NCBI RefSeq assembly: GCF_018491765.1
Contig: NZ_JABWCU010000026.1
Coordinates: 1-43,461, forward strand
Direction of reading: 5' to 3'
Origin: Novosphingobium profundi
GTDB lineage: Bacteria > Pseudomonadota > Alphaproteobacteria > Sphingomonadales > Sphingomonadaceae
Length of the DNA stretch: 43,461 nt
Both the position numbers and the translations under genes were made by a program. The notes under the pieces were generated by a model. That model searched no databases. It saw nothing but the letters and a program-made list of their open reading frames with translations, and was not told the DNA's origin. Numbering within the stretch: position 1 is the stretch's first letter; every line of letters starts with the position of its first letter. Below are positions 1-8,336 of this stretch, piece after piece.

Positions 1-126
1 CAACCAACATCCCTGTACCCGCCGTTCGGAACCCAAACGGCGGCGCTTCTCACAATGAGATGAAGGGGGTCAATTTTAGACGCCGATCACCCCGCTAAGG
101 GGGTCAATTTTGCACGCCGCTCCACA
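1..126. mobile_element. End of an IS21-like insertion sequence (remnant in window)
   Basis: Two near-identical direct repeats, AAGGGGGTCAATTTT followed by AGACGCCG or GCACGCCG, lie at 63-85 and 97-119, and the outermost bases end in CTCCACA at 126. Tandem internal repeats with a GGGGGTCAATTTT core and a TGTGGAG...-type tip on the complement are characteristic of IS21-family ends. The bulk of the element (istA/istB) would lie left of the window. A short hairpin at 19-26/36-43 (CCGCCGTT/AACGGCGG) precedes the repeats and may terminate the transposase transcript. The next reading frame begins directly after the tip, so the element appears to have cut a phage gene. The family is recognised from the repeat style only; no transposase is visible. 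Confidence 0.65.
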
Positions 127-128
127 CG

Positions 129-359
129 TTGAGTCGTTATCGGACAATCAAGGCTATCGAAAAGCAGGACCTCAAACCCTACTTCAAAGGACGGTACAAG
201 ATCGACGTTTTGACCTCAGGCTGTCCTGTCTGCGATGAGATGGCTGGCACAACTACCGATGATCCACGCTCTCTTATCCTGCCGCCAAAGGCCTGCACTT
301 GTCCGACTGCGAACTATGGTTTTCGGCCTGATATAGATTGGTTTGAAGGCATCAAATAA
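129..359 (+). pseudogene. Phage gene fragment truncated by the IS21-like element
   Basis: An open frame of 76 codons starts immediately at the edge of the IS end, with only a TTG codon and no ribosome-binding site, and runs to a stop at 357-359. It is therefore best read as the 3' part of a longer phage gene whose 5' part is displaced beyond the IS. The product has CPVC (residues 32-35) and CTC near residue 56, which could bind a metal. The spacing of CPVC, a proline-rich stretch and a second Cys pair weakly recalls the C-terminus of SPP1 gp7/Mu F-type head proteins, but that is not secure. It converges on the capsid gene. Confidence 0.45.
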
Positions 360-365
360 TCATGG

Positions 366-395
366 GTATGGCCCGACTTTTCGGCCGAGCCATAC
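366..395. terminator. Hairpin between convergent genes
   Basis: GTATGGC (366-372) pairs with GCCATAC (389-395), with further pairing of CCGA/TCGG inside. It sits between the truncated frame ending at 359 and the capsid stop at 405. There is no U-run on either side, so it is at best a weak or Rho-assisted terminator, or an RNA-stabilising hairpin at the end of the capsid transcript. Confidence 0.4.
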
Positions 396-404
396 TCTGA
401 GCAA

Positions 405-1640
405 TTACACTGCGGTGATAACCAGAGCGCGGATTGCCTTGTAGTTGGTGATTGCAGCACCTACGCGACGACGCGCGGTGTACTTCACGAACTGCGGTTC
501 AGTGATAGGGTCCACAACCCACTTCATCGTGCCGTAGTCAGCGATGGTGTAAGCCTGCTTGAAGTCTGCGAGCAGAGCGACTGGCTTGCCAGCTGCCTGA
601 GCCTCAGCAACGCTAGGCATCAGGTCGTCAACCACGTAAGGAATGCCACGGATTGTACCGCCGGGCAGACCAGCAACCGAAGCGGTCGAAGGCGAGAGCA
701 GCGGACGACCGTTTTCGTCCTTCTCCATCAGGGCGCGCTTTTCGAAGTCCGACGAGACAACGAGAACAGCGTTGGCGAGGTACTGCGAGTGCAGGGTCGC
801 ACGGAGTTCAAGCACGGCGTCGGTTAGCTTCACATCGGCTGCAACTTCGACCTTCGCGAGAGTGCCGAAGTTGTCGGTGAACCTGTTCACGGTGCCGGTC
901 GAAAGTGTGTGTGCCAGAAGGCCCATTGGGGTAGTGGTCACGCCAGCAACGTCTTCAACCGAGTTGAGGATTGTGCCGTTCAGAAGCAGGTCGCTTTCCT
1001 TCTCACCGATGTTGAGAACGATGCTGTCCTGTAGTTCCTGAGCGAGATTCAGAACGCTCTCTGGCTCGTCGGAAACCCACGCGGTGTGGCGCTGCTGGTC
1101 AACAACGTCAGTGAAGTTCCAGCGCAGCTTTGCGAAGGTATCGACGGTGTTGAGTTCGTAAGCCGCCTTTTCAGCCTTGGTCTTCGCAACGCCAGCGGTC
1201 TTGAACTTGATGATGCGCTCTAGGTTGCCCGAAACAGCGAGGACGCGCGAAAGAGCGCGGATCGAGCTAGTCTTGTTGAGAGCGCGAGTGATTTCGCTGT
1301 CGAAGTGAGTTGGGATGGTGTGACCACCTTCAACGTCTACGGTGCGCGAAAACTCGTCAGCCTTGATATCACCATCAGTGACGGCGTGACGGCCCTTAAC
1401 GAACGCAAACTGAGCAGCACGAAGATCGTCTGCGCTGTCGTTGGTCTGGGACTTTGTGCTGGACTTGCGAGCAAGTGCGTCAGCCTGTGCTTCAAGCTGG
1501 ACTTCCTGCTCAGAAATCTGATTCCTGAGGGACTTGATTTCGGTTTCGATATTGGCAACAGTTGCCTTGTCTACTGCGTCTTCCGAATTCGCCTTCTTTG
1601 CGAGTTCGTCGAACAGCTTCTGCATGTTCTCTTCGTTCAC
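405..1640 (-). CDS. Major capsid protein, HK97 fold
   Basis: This 411-aa protein has an N-terminal charged coiled coil (about residues 1-65), the scaffolding-like delta domain typical of HK97-type capsid proteins, followed by the shell domain. The shell part contains the usual features: an N-arm after a likely protease cleavage zone near residues 90-110, a GDI..DE region, and the motif ..LLLNGTI.. before a long P-loop/A-domain ending in ..ITNYKAIRALVI. Length agrees with the family. The gene is last of the leftward run TerS-TerL-portal-protease-capsid seen in this window, directly after the prohead protease that should cleave its delta domain. A start ATG follows GAGGTGTA (Shine-Dalgarno GAGG). 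The 105-bp gap before it starts with ATAAATA overlapping the protease stop. Confidence 0.9.
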   Translation of the reverse strand: MNEENMQKLFDELAKKANSEDAVDKATVANIETEIKSLRNQISEQEVQLEAQADALARKSSTKSQTNDSADDLRAAQFAFVKGRHAVTDGDIKADEFSRTVDVEGGHTIPTHFDSEITRALNKTSSIRALSRVLAVSGNLERIIKFKTAGVAKTKAEKAAYELNTVDTFAKLRWNFTDVVDQQRHTAWVSDEPESVLNLAQELQDSIVLNIGEKESDLLLNGTILNSVEDVAGVTTTPMGLLAHTLSTGTVNRFTDNFGTLAKVEVAADVKLTDAVLELRATLHSQYLANAVLVVSSDFEKRALMEKDENGRPLLSPSTASVAGLPGGTIRGIPYVVDDLMPSVAEAQAAGKPVALLADFKQAYTIADYGTMKWVVDPITEPQFVKYTARRRVGAAITNYKAIRALVITAV

Positions 1641-1745
1641 ATTACACCTCTGATTTGAGTTTCAGAGGAGTGCGAACTGCGAGTCCTACTGTTGTAGAAG
1701 GCGAGTCCCGTTGGGAGTGCCGGTCAGCTTTTGCTGGCGTTTTAT

Positions 1746-2441
1746 TTATCGGTTGAATGTCTGCTTGATTCGGTAAGCTAGGAAGGCATCTTCAAAAGCC
1801 CTGTTCATTGCTTCGTCCTGCTCAAGTTCCAGAGCCTTAATAGCTTCTTGTGCCTCCTCATTAGATGCGTTCTTCGATAAAGAACCGATCTGATTAGCCT
1901 CAAGCTGAGCCGCGAAGTCTGCAACACGCTGTTGATCTTCTAGGCTGAGGTTAGGAAAGCTGGATGAAATGTCGCCCTTGACCGCCGATAGCGTCGCAAG
2001 TTCGTTGCATGGGAACGTCACTGCGCTAATCTCGTGAAGGCTAATTTCCTTCAAGCGCAGCACCTTCTGGCCGTTTACCCGGTCAGCTGCCTTTTGAAGA
2101 ACACGATAGCCAATCGAGAAGCTATCTAGGGTTCCATCTAGGAACTGCTCGCGGACATTCTGACCATCATGAGACTTAGAAAACTCAGCGCGGAACCAAA
2201 GACCTTCATCGGTGTCCCTGAGTTCTGTAATCCTACCAATCGGGCGGTCATGACGGTGATGGGCTAGAAAGGGCATACCTTTCTTGCTGCGGTTGAAAGC
2301 GTCGATGGTGCGCGCGTAAGCACCACGTTCAACGATATCACCTACATGGTCGATGTTGCCGTAGGTGCTGGCTAGACCTTCAACCTCGTTCTCCTTGATA
2401 GGAGCGGCCTTGAAGCTCTTTGTCAGAAATTGCATGGTCAT
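1746..2441 (-). CDS. HK97-family prohead protease
   Basis: This 231-aa protein matches the U35 prohead protease family: an N-terminal strand MQFLTKSFKA, ..EVEGLASTYGNIDHVGDIVERGAY, the catalytic His region LAHHRHDRPIG near residues 59-69, and the catalytic Ser region DSFSIGYRV near residues 110-118. These are the expected His/Ser elements of the herpes-protease-like fold. The C-terminal third is acidic and helical and is probably trimmed. The enzyme cleaves the capsid delta domain during prohead maturation. It lies between portal and capsid as in HK97-type phages. The start ATG follows GATAGGAAG. A TAAATACCCTGTA element lies 26 nt upstream of the start. Confidence 0.9.
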   Translation of the reverse strand: MTMQFLTKSFKAAPIKENEVEGLASTYGNIDHVGDIVERGAYARTIDAFNRSKKGMPFLAHHRHDRPIGRITELRDTDEGLWFRAEFSKSHDGQNVREQFLDGTLDSFSIGYRVLQKAADRVNGQKVLRLKEISLHEISAVTFPCNELATLSAVKGDISSSFPNLSLEDQQRVADFAAQLEANQIGSLSKNASNEEAQEAIKALELEQDEAMNRAFEDAFLAYRIKQTFNR

Positions 2442-2467
2442 AAGCGGTTGCTTCCTATCAATTACGT

Positions 2468-2480
2468 TACAGGGTATTTA
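2468..2480 (-). promoter_or_regulatory. TAAATACCCTGTA element before the protease gene
   Basis: On the leftward strand the 13-mer TAAATACCCTGTA occurs four bases after the portal stop and 26 nt before the protease start. The identical 13-mer occurs 24 nt before the portal start (3889-3901), and a related TTAACGCCCTGTA 28 nt before the HNH start (13144-13156). Constant orientation and spacing suggest a phage promoter (TAAATA as a -10 box, initiation in the GTA) or a regulator site. Function is inferred. Confidence 0.5.
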
Positions 2481-2484
2481 GCTG

Positions 2485-3864
2485 TCAGGAGCGCTGGTCT
2501 GCTCGACGGCTGGTGTCAGCGTCGTGGCCCACTTCACGTGGCTTCGCGTTGTCTGGTTGCTGCTGAGGTTCTTTGTCTGACGAGGAAGCCATTGCTTCGC
2601 CTGCGCCAGCTACCGGGATAGGCTTGTCGCCCCATTCGACGGCTTCCCAGCCCATCGCTTCGCGGTATTCGTTGAACGTGATCGCGCCTCGACCGGCCAT
2701 CTTATCGACCTGTTCAAGCCTATCATCCTGCAAGTAGGGCAGCTTGGTTTCGTCGATTGCGATGGAGAGGTTAGGGCAGTTGAGTTCTTCTGCGAGGAAT
2801 GCTTGCAAGTGTCCGAGAATGAAGTCCGCACGAGGCTTGAGCCAGCCAGTGTAGAACGTGCGGTCTGCCGTCCTCATGTTCGCATGTGACGCTTCACCTT
2901 CAAAGCCGAGCATGACCGGCTGGACACCAAGTGCCATTGCGATGCGGCGTTCCAGTGCCTTGATGACTTCCACGATATCGAGTTCCGTGAAGGTCATTTG
3001 GTTCTCGATGAACGTCGAACCGGCCACTAAGCCCTTTAGCTCGTCATCATCGCGGAGCTTTTCGAGGTTCCTCTTGAGTTCTGCCCAATCGGCATCGCTC
3101 ATGTCCGTGGCATCGCCCATGTCAGGCAGCGTGATCCAACCGGCTCTGCGCCCGCCATTTGCGAAACGAGCGTGCATGAGCATCATAGCCGCGCTGTAGG
3201 TCGCAACGTCGGCCAATATAGCGTCGCCGGCTCCTGATCCCTGTACGCTGCTCAACGGGTTGTAGATCGAGATTTGCAGTAGGGCACCGTCGATGACCTC
3301 GTATCGGTTCGTGTCTCCGATGCGGCGCTCAACCGTCTGGGTGCGCCCGAAGTCGTCTGGGTCCATCGTGAAGATGAGTTCCGGCTTGCTCGTGCCGGTC
3401 AGTGCCTTCTTAGGATCGTAGAAAATCTGGTTGGTGCTGGGCTCCTGAAACATGAAGTCGGAGCGCAGGCTTTCGAGGACAGGACGAACCGTAACGTCTT
3501 GGTTTAGGAAGAGCCAAACATCGCCACCGATGCCTAGGTCAACTTCCGTGCTGCGCAGCAGATTGCTGATCGTGCGGTCGCGGAAATTAGGCTGAGCCAG
3601 TACCTTTTTGGCCACCTTGTTCGCGCCTTCGACCTTGAGTGTGATGCTTGCCAGTTTTTCGCTGCGGATTTCGAAGCAGCGACGGCTGACAGGACACTTG
3701 TAAAGCAGGGCCTTTGCGCGGCGTTCGAAGTTCTGCTCATCCGTCCAATAGCTTTGGAGGGAGCCAGTGCTGTAAAGGCCGCCAAGGCTACGTCGCGATT
3801 GTGGCCTCTCGTCCTTGCTATAATTGCGGGATTTTCGCTCGCCAAAAGGCCAAAAAGACGCCAC
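2485..3864 (-). CDS. Phage portal protein, HK97 family
   Basis: The portal forms the dodecameric ring at the capsid vertex through which DNA is packaged. The protein (459 aa from the chosen start) shows the family pattern: an N-terminal region ending in ..KCPVSRRCFEIRSEKLASI, a stem and clip with ..GGDVWLFLN.. and ..YNPLSSVQGSGAGDAIL, then helical ..RRIAMALGVQPVMLGF.. and ..TFYTGWLKPRADFILGHLQAFL, ending in ..TFNEYREAMGWEAVEWGDKPI. The frame is open to a TTG at 3933, but the GTG at 3864 (VASFWPFGERK) fits family N-termini better, has GGTGG upstream, and leaves room for the intergenic element and the divergent HEPN gene. Its 3' end is followed by the protease. Confidence 0.9.
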   Translation of the reverse strand: MASFWPFGERKSRNYSKDERPQSRRSLGGLYSTGSLQSYWTDEQNFERRAKALLYKCPVSRRCFEIRSEKLASITLKVEGANKVAKKVLAQPNFRDRTISNLLRSTEVDLGIGGDVWLFLNQDVTVRPVLESLRSDFMFQEPSTNQIFYDPKKALTGTSKPELIFTMDPDDFGRTQTVERRIGDTNRYEVIDGALLQISIYNPLSSVQGSGAGDAILADVATYSAAMMLMHARFANGGRRAGWITLPDMGDATDMSDADWAELKRNLEKLRDDDELKGLVAGSTFIENQMTFTELDIVEVIKALERRIAMALGVQPVMLGFEGEASHANMRTADRTFYTGWLKPRADFILGHLQAFLAEELNCPNLSIAIDETKLPYLQDDRLEQVDKMAGRGAITFNEYREAMGWEAVEWGDKPIPVAGAGEAMASSSDKEPQQQPDNAKPREVGHDADTSRRADQRS

Positions 3865-3888
3865 TGTGCCACCGTTATTTGGTTGTTC

Positions 3889-3901
3889 TACAGGGTATTT
3901 A
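3889..3901 (-). promoter_or_regulatory. TAAATACCCTGTA element before the portal gene
   Basis: This is an exact copy of the 13-mer at 2468-2480, here extended to ATAAATACCCTGTAG and 24 nt before the portal GTG. It lies in the 68-bp divergent gap between portal and the HEPN gene, so it could control the portal-protease-capsid segment separately from the terminase genes. Confidence 0.5.
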
Positions 3902-3932
3902 TGCAGTTTCAGGCATCTGGATCGGTGGGCCA

Positions 3933-4820
3933 ATGAGCCACTACGAGTCTTACATCGAGTTCATGTGCCCTGAGTGCGGCGAGTTAGTTCAGGAAAGTAT
4001 TGTGGTTCCAGAGACCAACTGGACTGGCGACAACGCCGATGAAAGGCATGTGCAGGACCATGATGTGGTCGAGTGCGAGAACTGCAATAATGAGTTCGAT
4101 TTCGAGGTAAACAACCACGATGGCACGATCATGGTTCAACTCGATGAGTTCCCGCAGATTAAAGTCAACGCAGGTGATGCGGTGTTGACCGGAACTCCCT
4201 ACGAGGACTACGAAGATGGTCGCCCAATCTGGTGGTCAGACTTTGCATCCAACCCCTACAAAGAACTGAACGAGGCTTTGGTCGAGATCGTGAGGATGAA
4301 TAGCTTCCACGGTTCTCCGGGTGTCTCGATGATGAACAGGATGCTGTTCACACAGGCAATCGCTGCAATGGAAGCGTATCTGTGCGACACCTTGCTCGCC
4401 AGCATCACAACGAATCGCGAAAATATGTTGAAGCTGCTGGACGGCGATAAGGAGTTGAAAGCGACAAAGCTGTCTTTGGCTGATGTGTTCAGGGACCCAG
4501 ATGCTGTAACGATTCAAGCGGTCGGCTATGTGAAAGACCTATTGTTTCACAATCTGCCCAAGACCAAAGCGATATATGCATTGGTTGGCGTTGATATCTT
4601 CCCGTCTCAGGCTGTCTCAACAAAACTCCATAAAGCGATGTCATTGCGTCATGATTGCATTCACAGGAATGGCCGCACCAAAGATGGTCAGGTCTTGGCG
4701 GAAGTGAACAACTTGCTGGTATCGCATACAGCAAGCGAAATCCTAGAAATGGCAAACCATATCGAATCGCAGATATGGCAAGCTGAATTTAGATCAGCAT
4801 TTCCCGAGACCTCGGACTAA
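3933..4820 (+). CDS. Zn-ribbon protein with a C-terminal HEPN-like domain (candidate RNase/defence gene)
   Basis: The 295-aa product has an N-terminal zinc ribbon with CPEC (Cys12, Cys15) and CENC (Cys48, Cys51), an acidic linker, and a helical C-terminal half. That half contains RHDCIH (Arg239 to His244), an Rx4H motif as found in the active site of HEPN ribonucleases, placed after a long helix (..LFTQAIAAMEAYLCDTLL..) as in that superfamily. HEPN proteins act in abortive infection and toxin systems, cleaving RNA. The gene stands alone on the strand opposite to the packaging genes, between TerL (overlap of 27 bp at 3' ends) and portal, like a phage moron. The ATG at 3933 is chosen because the zinc ribbon begins there; upstream codons overlap portal. 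HEPN membership rests on motif and helix pattern only. Confidence 0.65.
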   Translation: MSHYESYIEFMCPECGELVQESIVVPETNWTGDNADERHVQDHDVVECENCNNEFDFEVNNHDGTIMVQLDEFPQIKVNAGDAVLTGTPYEDYEDGRPIWWSDFASNPYKELNEALVEIVRMNSFHGSPGVSMMNRMLFTQAIAAMEAYLCDTLLASITTNRENMLKLLDGDKELKATKLSLADVFRDPDAVTIQAVGYVKDLLFHNLPKTKAIYALVGVDIFPSQAVSTKLHKAMSLRHDCIHRNGRTKDGQVLAEVNNLLVSHTASEILEMANHIESQIWQAEFRSAFPETSD

Positions 4821-6185
4821 GAAGCGCCCCTTCTTCGCCGTCTCACTGAACAGGTGATTGACTGCCTGTGTGAATGCGTCGCCACGGTCAGGAGAGTTCT
4901 TCATGTCAGGCTCCCACTCGACCAGCTGGCTTTCCAACTTGTCAGAGCGCCTCAACAGGGCGACCTTGCCCATCTGACAGTGCATGAAGGCTTCCTCGGC
5001 GCGGGCATACTTGCTCTTGTCCGCCGATACGGGGATCACTCGGAGTGAGAAGCCAGCCTCATTGGCCATCTTGCGCAGCAGGGCAGGGCCGGACTTCTGG
5101 TTGTTGTCCTCGAAAAGCACGAAATCACCGGGCTTGAGATACTCCTTCGCGAGTTCGATGACCCTGCGATATCCAGATTCCAAGCCCCAATGATCTGAGA
5201 AGTCGTCGAGCAGGATAACTTGCTTGCCCTTCTTTCCGAACCACTCAATGCCCCATTCGTCCTTCACACCACCCGAGGGGTCAACGCTCAGAAAGCGACG
5301 GCTGCAAGTGGCTGCAAAGTCCTTCGGCCTGAGTGTCGTTTCTAGGGCGAGATTCTCGATATCCTCACGCGACCAAAGCTGGCTTTCGCCGGTCGTCCAT
5401 TCGCCTAGAACTTCTTCGCGAGCTTTCGTGGTGCCCAGAAGAGCCTCTGCGGAGAGTTCGGCCAGGTGGTCTTCATCCTGATGCGGGTTGGCCGTCGATG
5501 GTGCGGTCTTCGTGATCGTATTGGGACGGCTCTCAATGGCTTTGACCCACTCCTGAGCGCGAAGCGGCGAAGTGGTTAGGATCAATTTCGTGCCGTTCTC
5601 GTGTTTCTCACGAATGGCGCGGAACATGTTGTCGAACGTGGCTGAGTGCTGCCACTTCGTTAGCTCGTCGCCCCATCCGAAATTCAACGATGGACCACGA
5701 ATGCCTTCCTTGTTGTCGGCAGTCATAATCATCGCGCGAGTGCCGTTTGGCCATTCGACGCGGTTGTAGTGAGGTCGATAGACAGGGATGCAGTCGGCTG
5801 GCGCTGTAGCGATCAGGCCACTGACGCCTTCGATCATGGTTTCGCGAACGTGCTGGACTGTCGGGCCGACTAGAATACCGTAACCGCCGGGGTAGACGTA
5901 CTTGGCCAGCAGATTGGTGTTCGTTGCTGCCGCGTGGGTCTTACCAGCGCCGCGACCCATTCGGAAAAACAGGATACGCCACGCTTCCCTAGGCATCATC
6001 TGATGGTCTTCTAGGGAGAATGCAGGGTCCTGCATGACCGAGATAATGGCCTCGCGGAACTCTTCATCCTCTGTCGCAAGCCAGTCCCAGAAGCCTTCTT
6101 TGCCTAGATCGAGGGTTTGCTCGCGGGCGAACTCGATGAGGTCCAGATAGCTATCAAGCTCACTTGCCACTTGGCACCTTGCCAT
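4794..6185 (-). CDS. terL: Terminase large subunit
   Basis: This 463-aa DNA-packaging motor has an N-terminal ATPase with Walker A GRGAGKT (about residues 77-83), an adenine-side segment YGILVGPTVQHVRETM, a Walker-B-like LNFGWGDEL and the coupling motif LILTTSPL. A C-terminal RNase-H-like nuclease follows with its first acidic residue in FLSVDPSGG, a second acidic cluster at ..VLFEDNN.. and a last one in ..DRGDAFTQAV. Order and length match phage TerL. The start codon lies inside the end of the upstream gene (26-bp overlap), indicating translational coupling. The 3' end overlaps the oppositely directed HEPN gene, so transcripts of the two would be antisense over 27 bp. Confidence 0.92.
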   Translation of the reverse strand: MARCQVASELDSYLDLIEFAREQTLDLGKEGFWDWLATEDEEFREAIISVMQDPAFSLEDHQMMPREAWRILFFRMGRGAGKTHAAATNTNLLAKYVYPGGYGILVGPTVQHVRETMIEGVSGLIATAPADCIPVYRPHYNRVEWPNGTRAMIMTADNKEGIRGPSLNFGWGDELTKWQHSATFDNMFRAIREKHENGTKLILTTSPLRAQEWVKAIESRPNTITKTAPSTANPHQDEDHLAELSAEALLGTTKAREEVLGEWTTGESQLWSREDIENLALETTLRPKDFAATCSRRFLSVDPSGGVKDEWGIEWFGKKGKQVILLDDFSDHWGLESGYRRVIELAKEYLKPGDFVLFEDNNQKSGPALLRKMANEAGFSLRVIPVSADKSKYARAEEAFMHCQMGKVALLRRSDKLESQLVEWEPDMKNSPDRGDAFTQAVNHLFSETAKKGRFLVRGLGKC

Positions 6186-6711
6186 CTGGCTTGTTGCGCT
6201 TGGCCTTCGCTGCCTCGATGCGTTCCTGCATGGCGATGCCCTTGAGCATCTGATCGGTTCGCTTCTGGTCGAGTGCGTGACGACGATGAGCCTCAGCGAG
6301 TGCGGCTTGCTGCTCGTCGAAGGCTTGCTTGCTAATGCGCTGCCAAATCTGAGCGCGCTGGAAGTCCTTCATGTCGCCATACAGAGCGAGGTAGACTTGC
6401 TGTTCGAGAGGCGAGCCAATGAGCTTGGTGAACTCTTTGGCTGACATGCCCTTGTGGTGCTTGACGATCAGGTCGGAGGTGCGGGCCAACGGGTCATCAA
6501 TGATCCCGATAGTGTTGCGCAGCTTGTAGGCAGGGGCTTTCTCACCATCCCTAGCCGCGTCAATGATGCGTGATACGTCGCCCTCAGTGTTAGCGATCGT
6601 TACGCCCGGATCGCGCGTGTGCAGGGGCTGACTGACGGCTTTGTCCTGAGCCTTCCAGTGTCGGTCTACCTGATCCTGAGTTGGTGGTGGTGATAGCTTC
6701 TTACTTGCCAT
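6160..6711 (-). CDS. Candidate small terminase subunit
   Basis: This 183-aa hydrophilic protein lies directly upstream of TerL with overlapping ends, the usual place of the small terminase. A disordered N-terminus (KKLSPPPTQDQ..) precedes a central helical region (..MSAKEFTKLIGSPLEQQVYLALYGDMKDFQRAQIW..) and a long charged helix rich in Ala, Glu, Arg and Lys, consistent with an oligomerising DNA-binding packaging protein. No family motif is certain, so the assignment rests on position. ATG at 6711 is preferred over the GTG one codon upstream. TAAATAAATA lies immediately before the start, leaving no ordinary Shine-Dalgarno, so leaderless or otherwise unusual initiation is possible. Confidence 0.5.
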   Translation of the reverse strand: MASKKLSPPPTQDQVDRHWKAQDKAVSQPLHTRDPGVTIANTEGDVSRIIDAARDGEKAPAYKLRNTIGIIDDPLARTSDLIVKHHKGMSAKEFTKLIGSPLEQQVYLALYGDMKDFQRAQIWQRISKQAFDEQQAALAEAHRRHALDQKRTDQMLKGIAMQERIEAAKAKRNKPDGKVPSGK

Positions 6712-6802
6712 CACGTATTTATTTAGACGCGTGGATATTCCCGGTCGTGGGCTGGCGGGCCTTGTTCATTCGAGCCATACTGCCGGAAACAAGGGAGTTT
6801 CT

Positions 6803-7045
6803 ATGACGCCTTTCATTTCACAACTTCTAGAGGGCGGTAGCAAGTACCGCGTCAAGCGGTCAGGACTCAGCGTCGTGGTGGAGCCCGCGTCGAGTAGCGA
6901 AGCGGGTCTGCAAGCCTTCCAGAGCATCGCGGAGCAAATTGTCGAGAATCGAGGCGATGGATACGATTTTGCTACCCGTCCGCTTCGGAGCAGCGATTAT
7001 GCGATAGACTACTACGAAATTCTGGTTTTGACGCTCCACGAGTGA
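6803..7045 (+). CDS. Small protein of unknown function upstream of the RloC-like gene
   Basis: The 80-aa product starts at ATG 6803, preceded by AAGGGAG at good spacing; the open frame extends upstream but without a better start. It has no Cys pairs, signal peptide or membrane segment. It contains a basic KYRVKRSG segment followed by an acidic Ser/Ala-rich middle and an aromatic ..AIDYYEILVLTLHE end, compatible with a small globular alpha/beta protein. It is followed after 22 bp by the RloC-like ATPase gene on the same strand, so the two are probably co-transcribed and may act together. I do not recognise a family. Confidence 0.6.
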   Translation: MTPFISQLLEGGSKYRVKRSGLSVVVEPASSSEAGLQAFQSIAEQIVENRGDGYDFATRPLRSSDYAIDYYEILVLTLHE

Positions 7046-8336
7046 GCATGGTCGGGGGCGAGGCAATATGCTGAAAGAGCTACGAATTTCGAACTGTGCC
7101 ACCTACACAGGGGGTGAACAAAATCTCGGGCCATTGAAGGAAGCGAACTTCATTTTTGGCACGAATGGTTCCGGCAAAACCACCATGTCACGGGTCATTG
7201 CCGCGCCAGATGCGTACCCATCATGCAAGGCGACATGGACTGCAAATCGTACTCTGAAATCGTTGGTGCTGAATTCTGACTTCGCACAGCGAAACTACGG
7301 TTCTGAGATGCCGGGCATCTTTACGCTTGGCAACGAAAGCAAGGACCTGTTGGCCAAGGTAGATGAGCTTCGCAAGAAGTCGGGCGAACTCCGCGACGAT
7401 ATCGATGGGCTCAAAAGGACTCTTGGGTCAGAGGAACACTCTGATGGCAAAGTAGGCGAGCTAGGTGCGCATCGTGCCGAGGTTGAAGCCTTCTGCTGGA
7501 CCATAAAGGGCAAGCACGACGAGGCTTTCCAAAACGCCTTCACGGGTCTTCGAAATTCGAAGCGACAGTTCGCAGAACGGGTCATGTCGGAGGCTATATC
7601 CAACGCCGCAGACTTGGCCACGCTCGATGACCTCACATCGAGGGCAAAGAGCCTCTTCCGCCAGATTTCGGCGATACCCCAAATCAGGGCTCCAGAATTC
7701 GGTGGTCTCCTCCAAGCCGAGCAGTATCCTATCCTTGCCAAGCACATTGTTGGTAAAGAAGATATCGAGGTTGCGGGATTGATCCGGCATCTCGGAAATA
7801 GTGACTGGGTTCGCCATGGATTGAGCTATATCCCGCATAGCGATGGCAAATGCCCATTCTGCCAGCAGGGCTTGCCGCATGAACTCGCAGACGACCTGAA
7901 TTCGTACTTCGATGAATCCTACAGCAATGACGTTTCGCAACTGCGGGGCATCCATTCTGGATACGATGACAGCGCCAAGCTCACCATGCAGCTTCTCGCT
8001 ACAATTCAGCAAAACGAATATGAGCATCTCGATAAGCCGGAGTTGGCCCGTAGGGTAGAAAGGCTCGATAAGCTGCTAGGGCAAAACCTCGCTCTCTTGG
8101 CCAAGAAGATCAGCGAACCTAGCGCCTCGATCCAGCTAAAGCCCATCAAAGAAACCTCAGATGCGGTTTTGGAACTGATCGGTCAGGCCAACGCCAAGAT
8201 AGCTGCGCACAATGAGCTGATCGCAAACCAAGCGCAGGAGCAGACCAAGCTCAAGGAGCAGATTTGGAAGTTCATTTGAGGTGGTCCCGTCTTCTTGGAC
8301 AGGTTGGCGGCGAAGTTAAGCTAATCCCGGATGTGA

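Noticed and set aside
63..119. Two spaced repeats as a short CRISPR-like array
   Set aside because: Only two units with an 11-bp gap, and the form and position fit IS21-type terminal repeats; no CRISPR array or cas gene is seen anywhere in the window.
6715..6724. TAAATAAATA before the terminase gene as a T4-type late promoter
   Set aside because: It lies only a few bases before the start codon, so a transcript initiated from it in the usual way would begin inside the gene; it is only kept as part of the ATAAATA recurrence.
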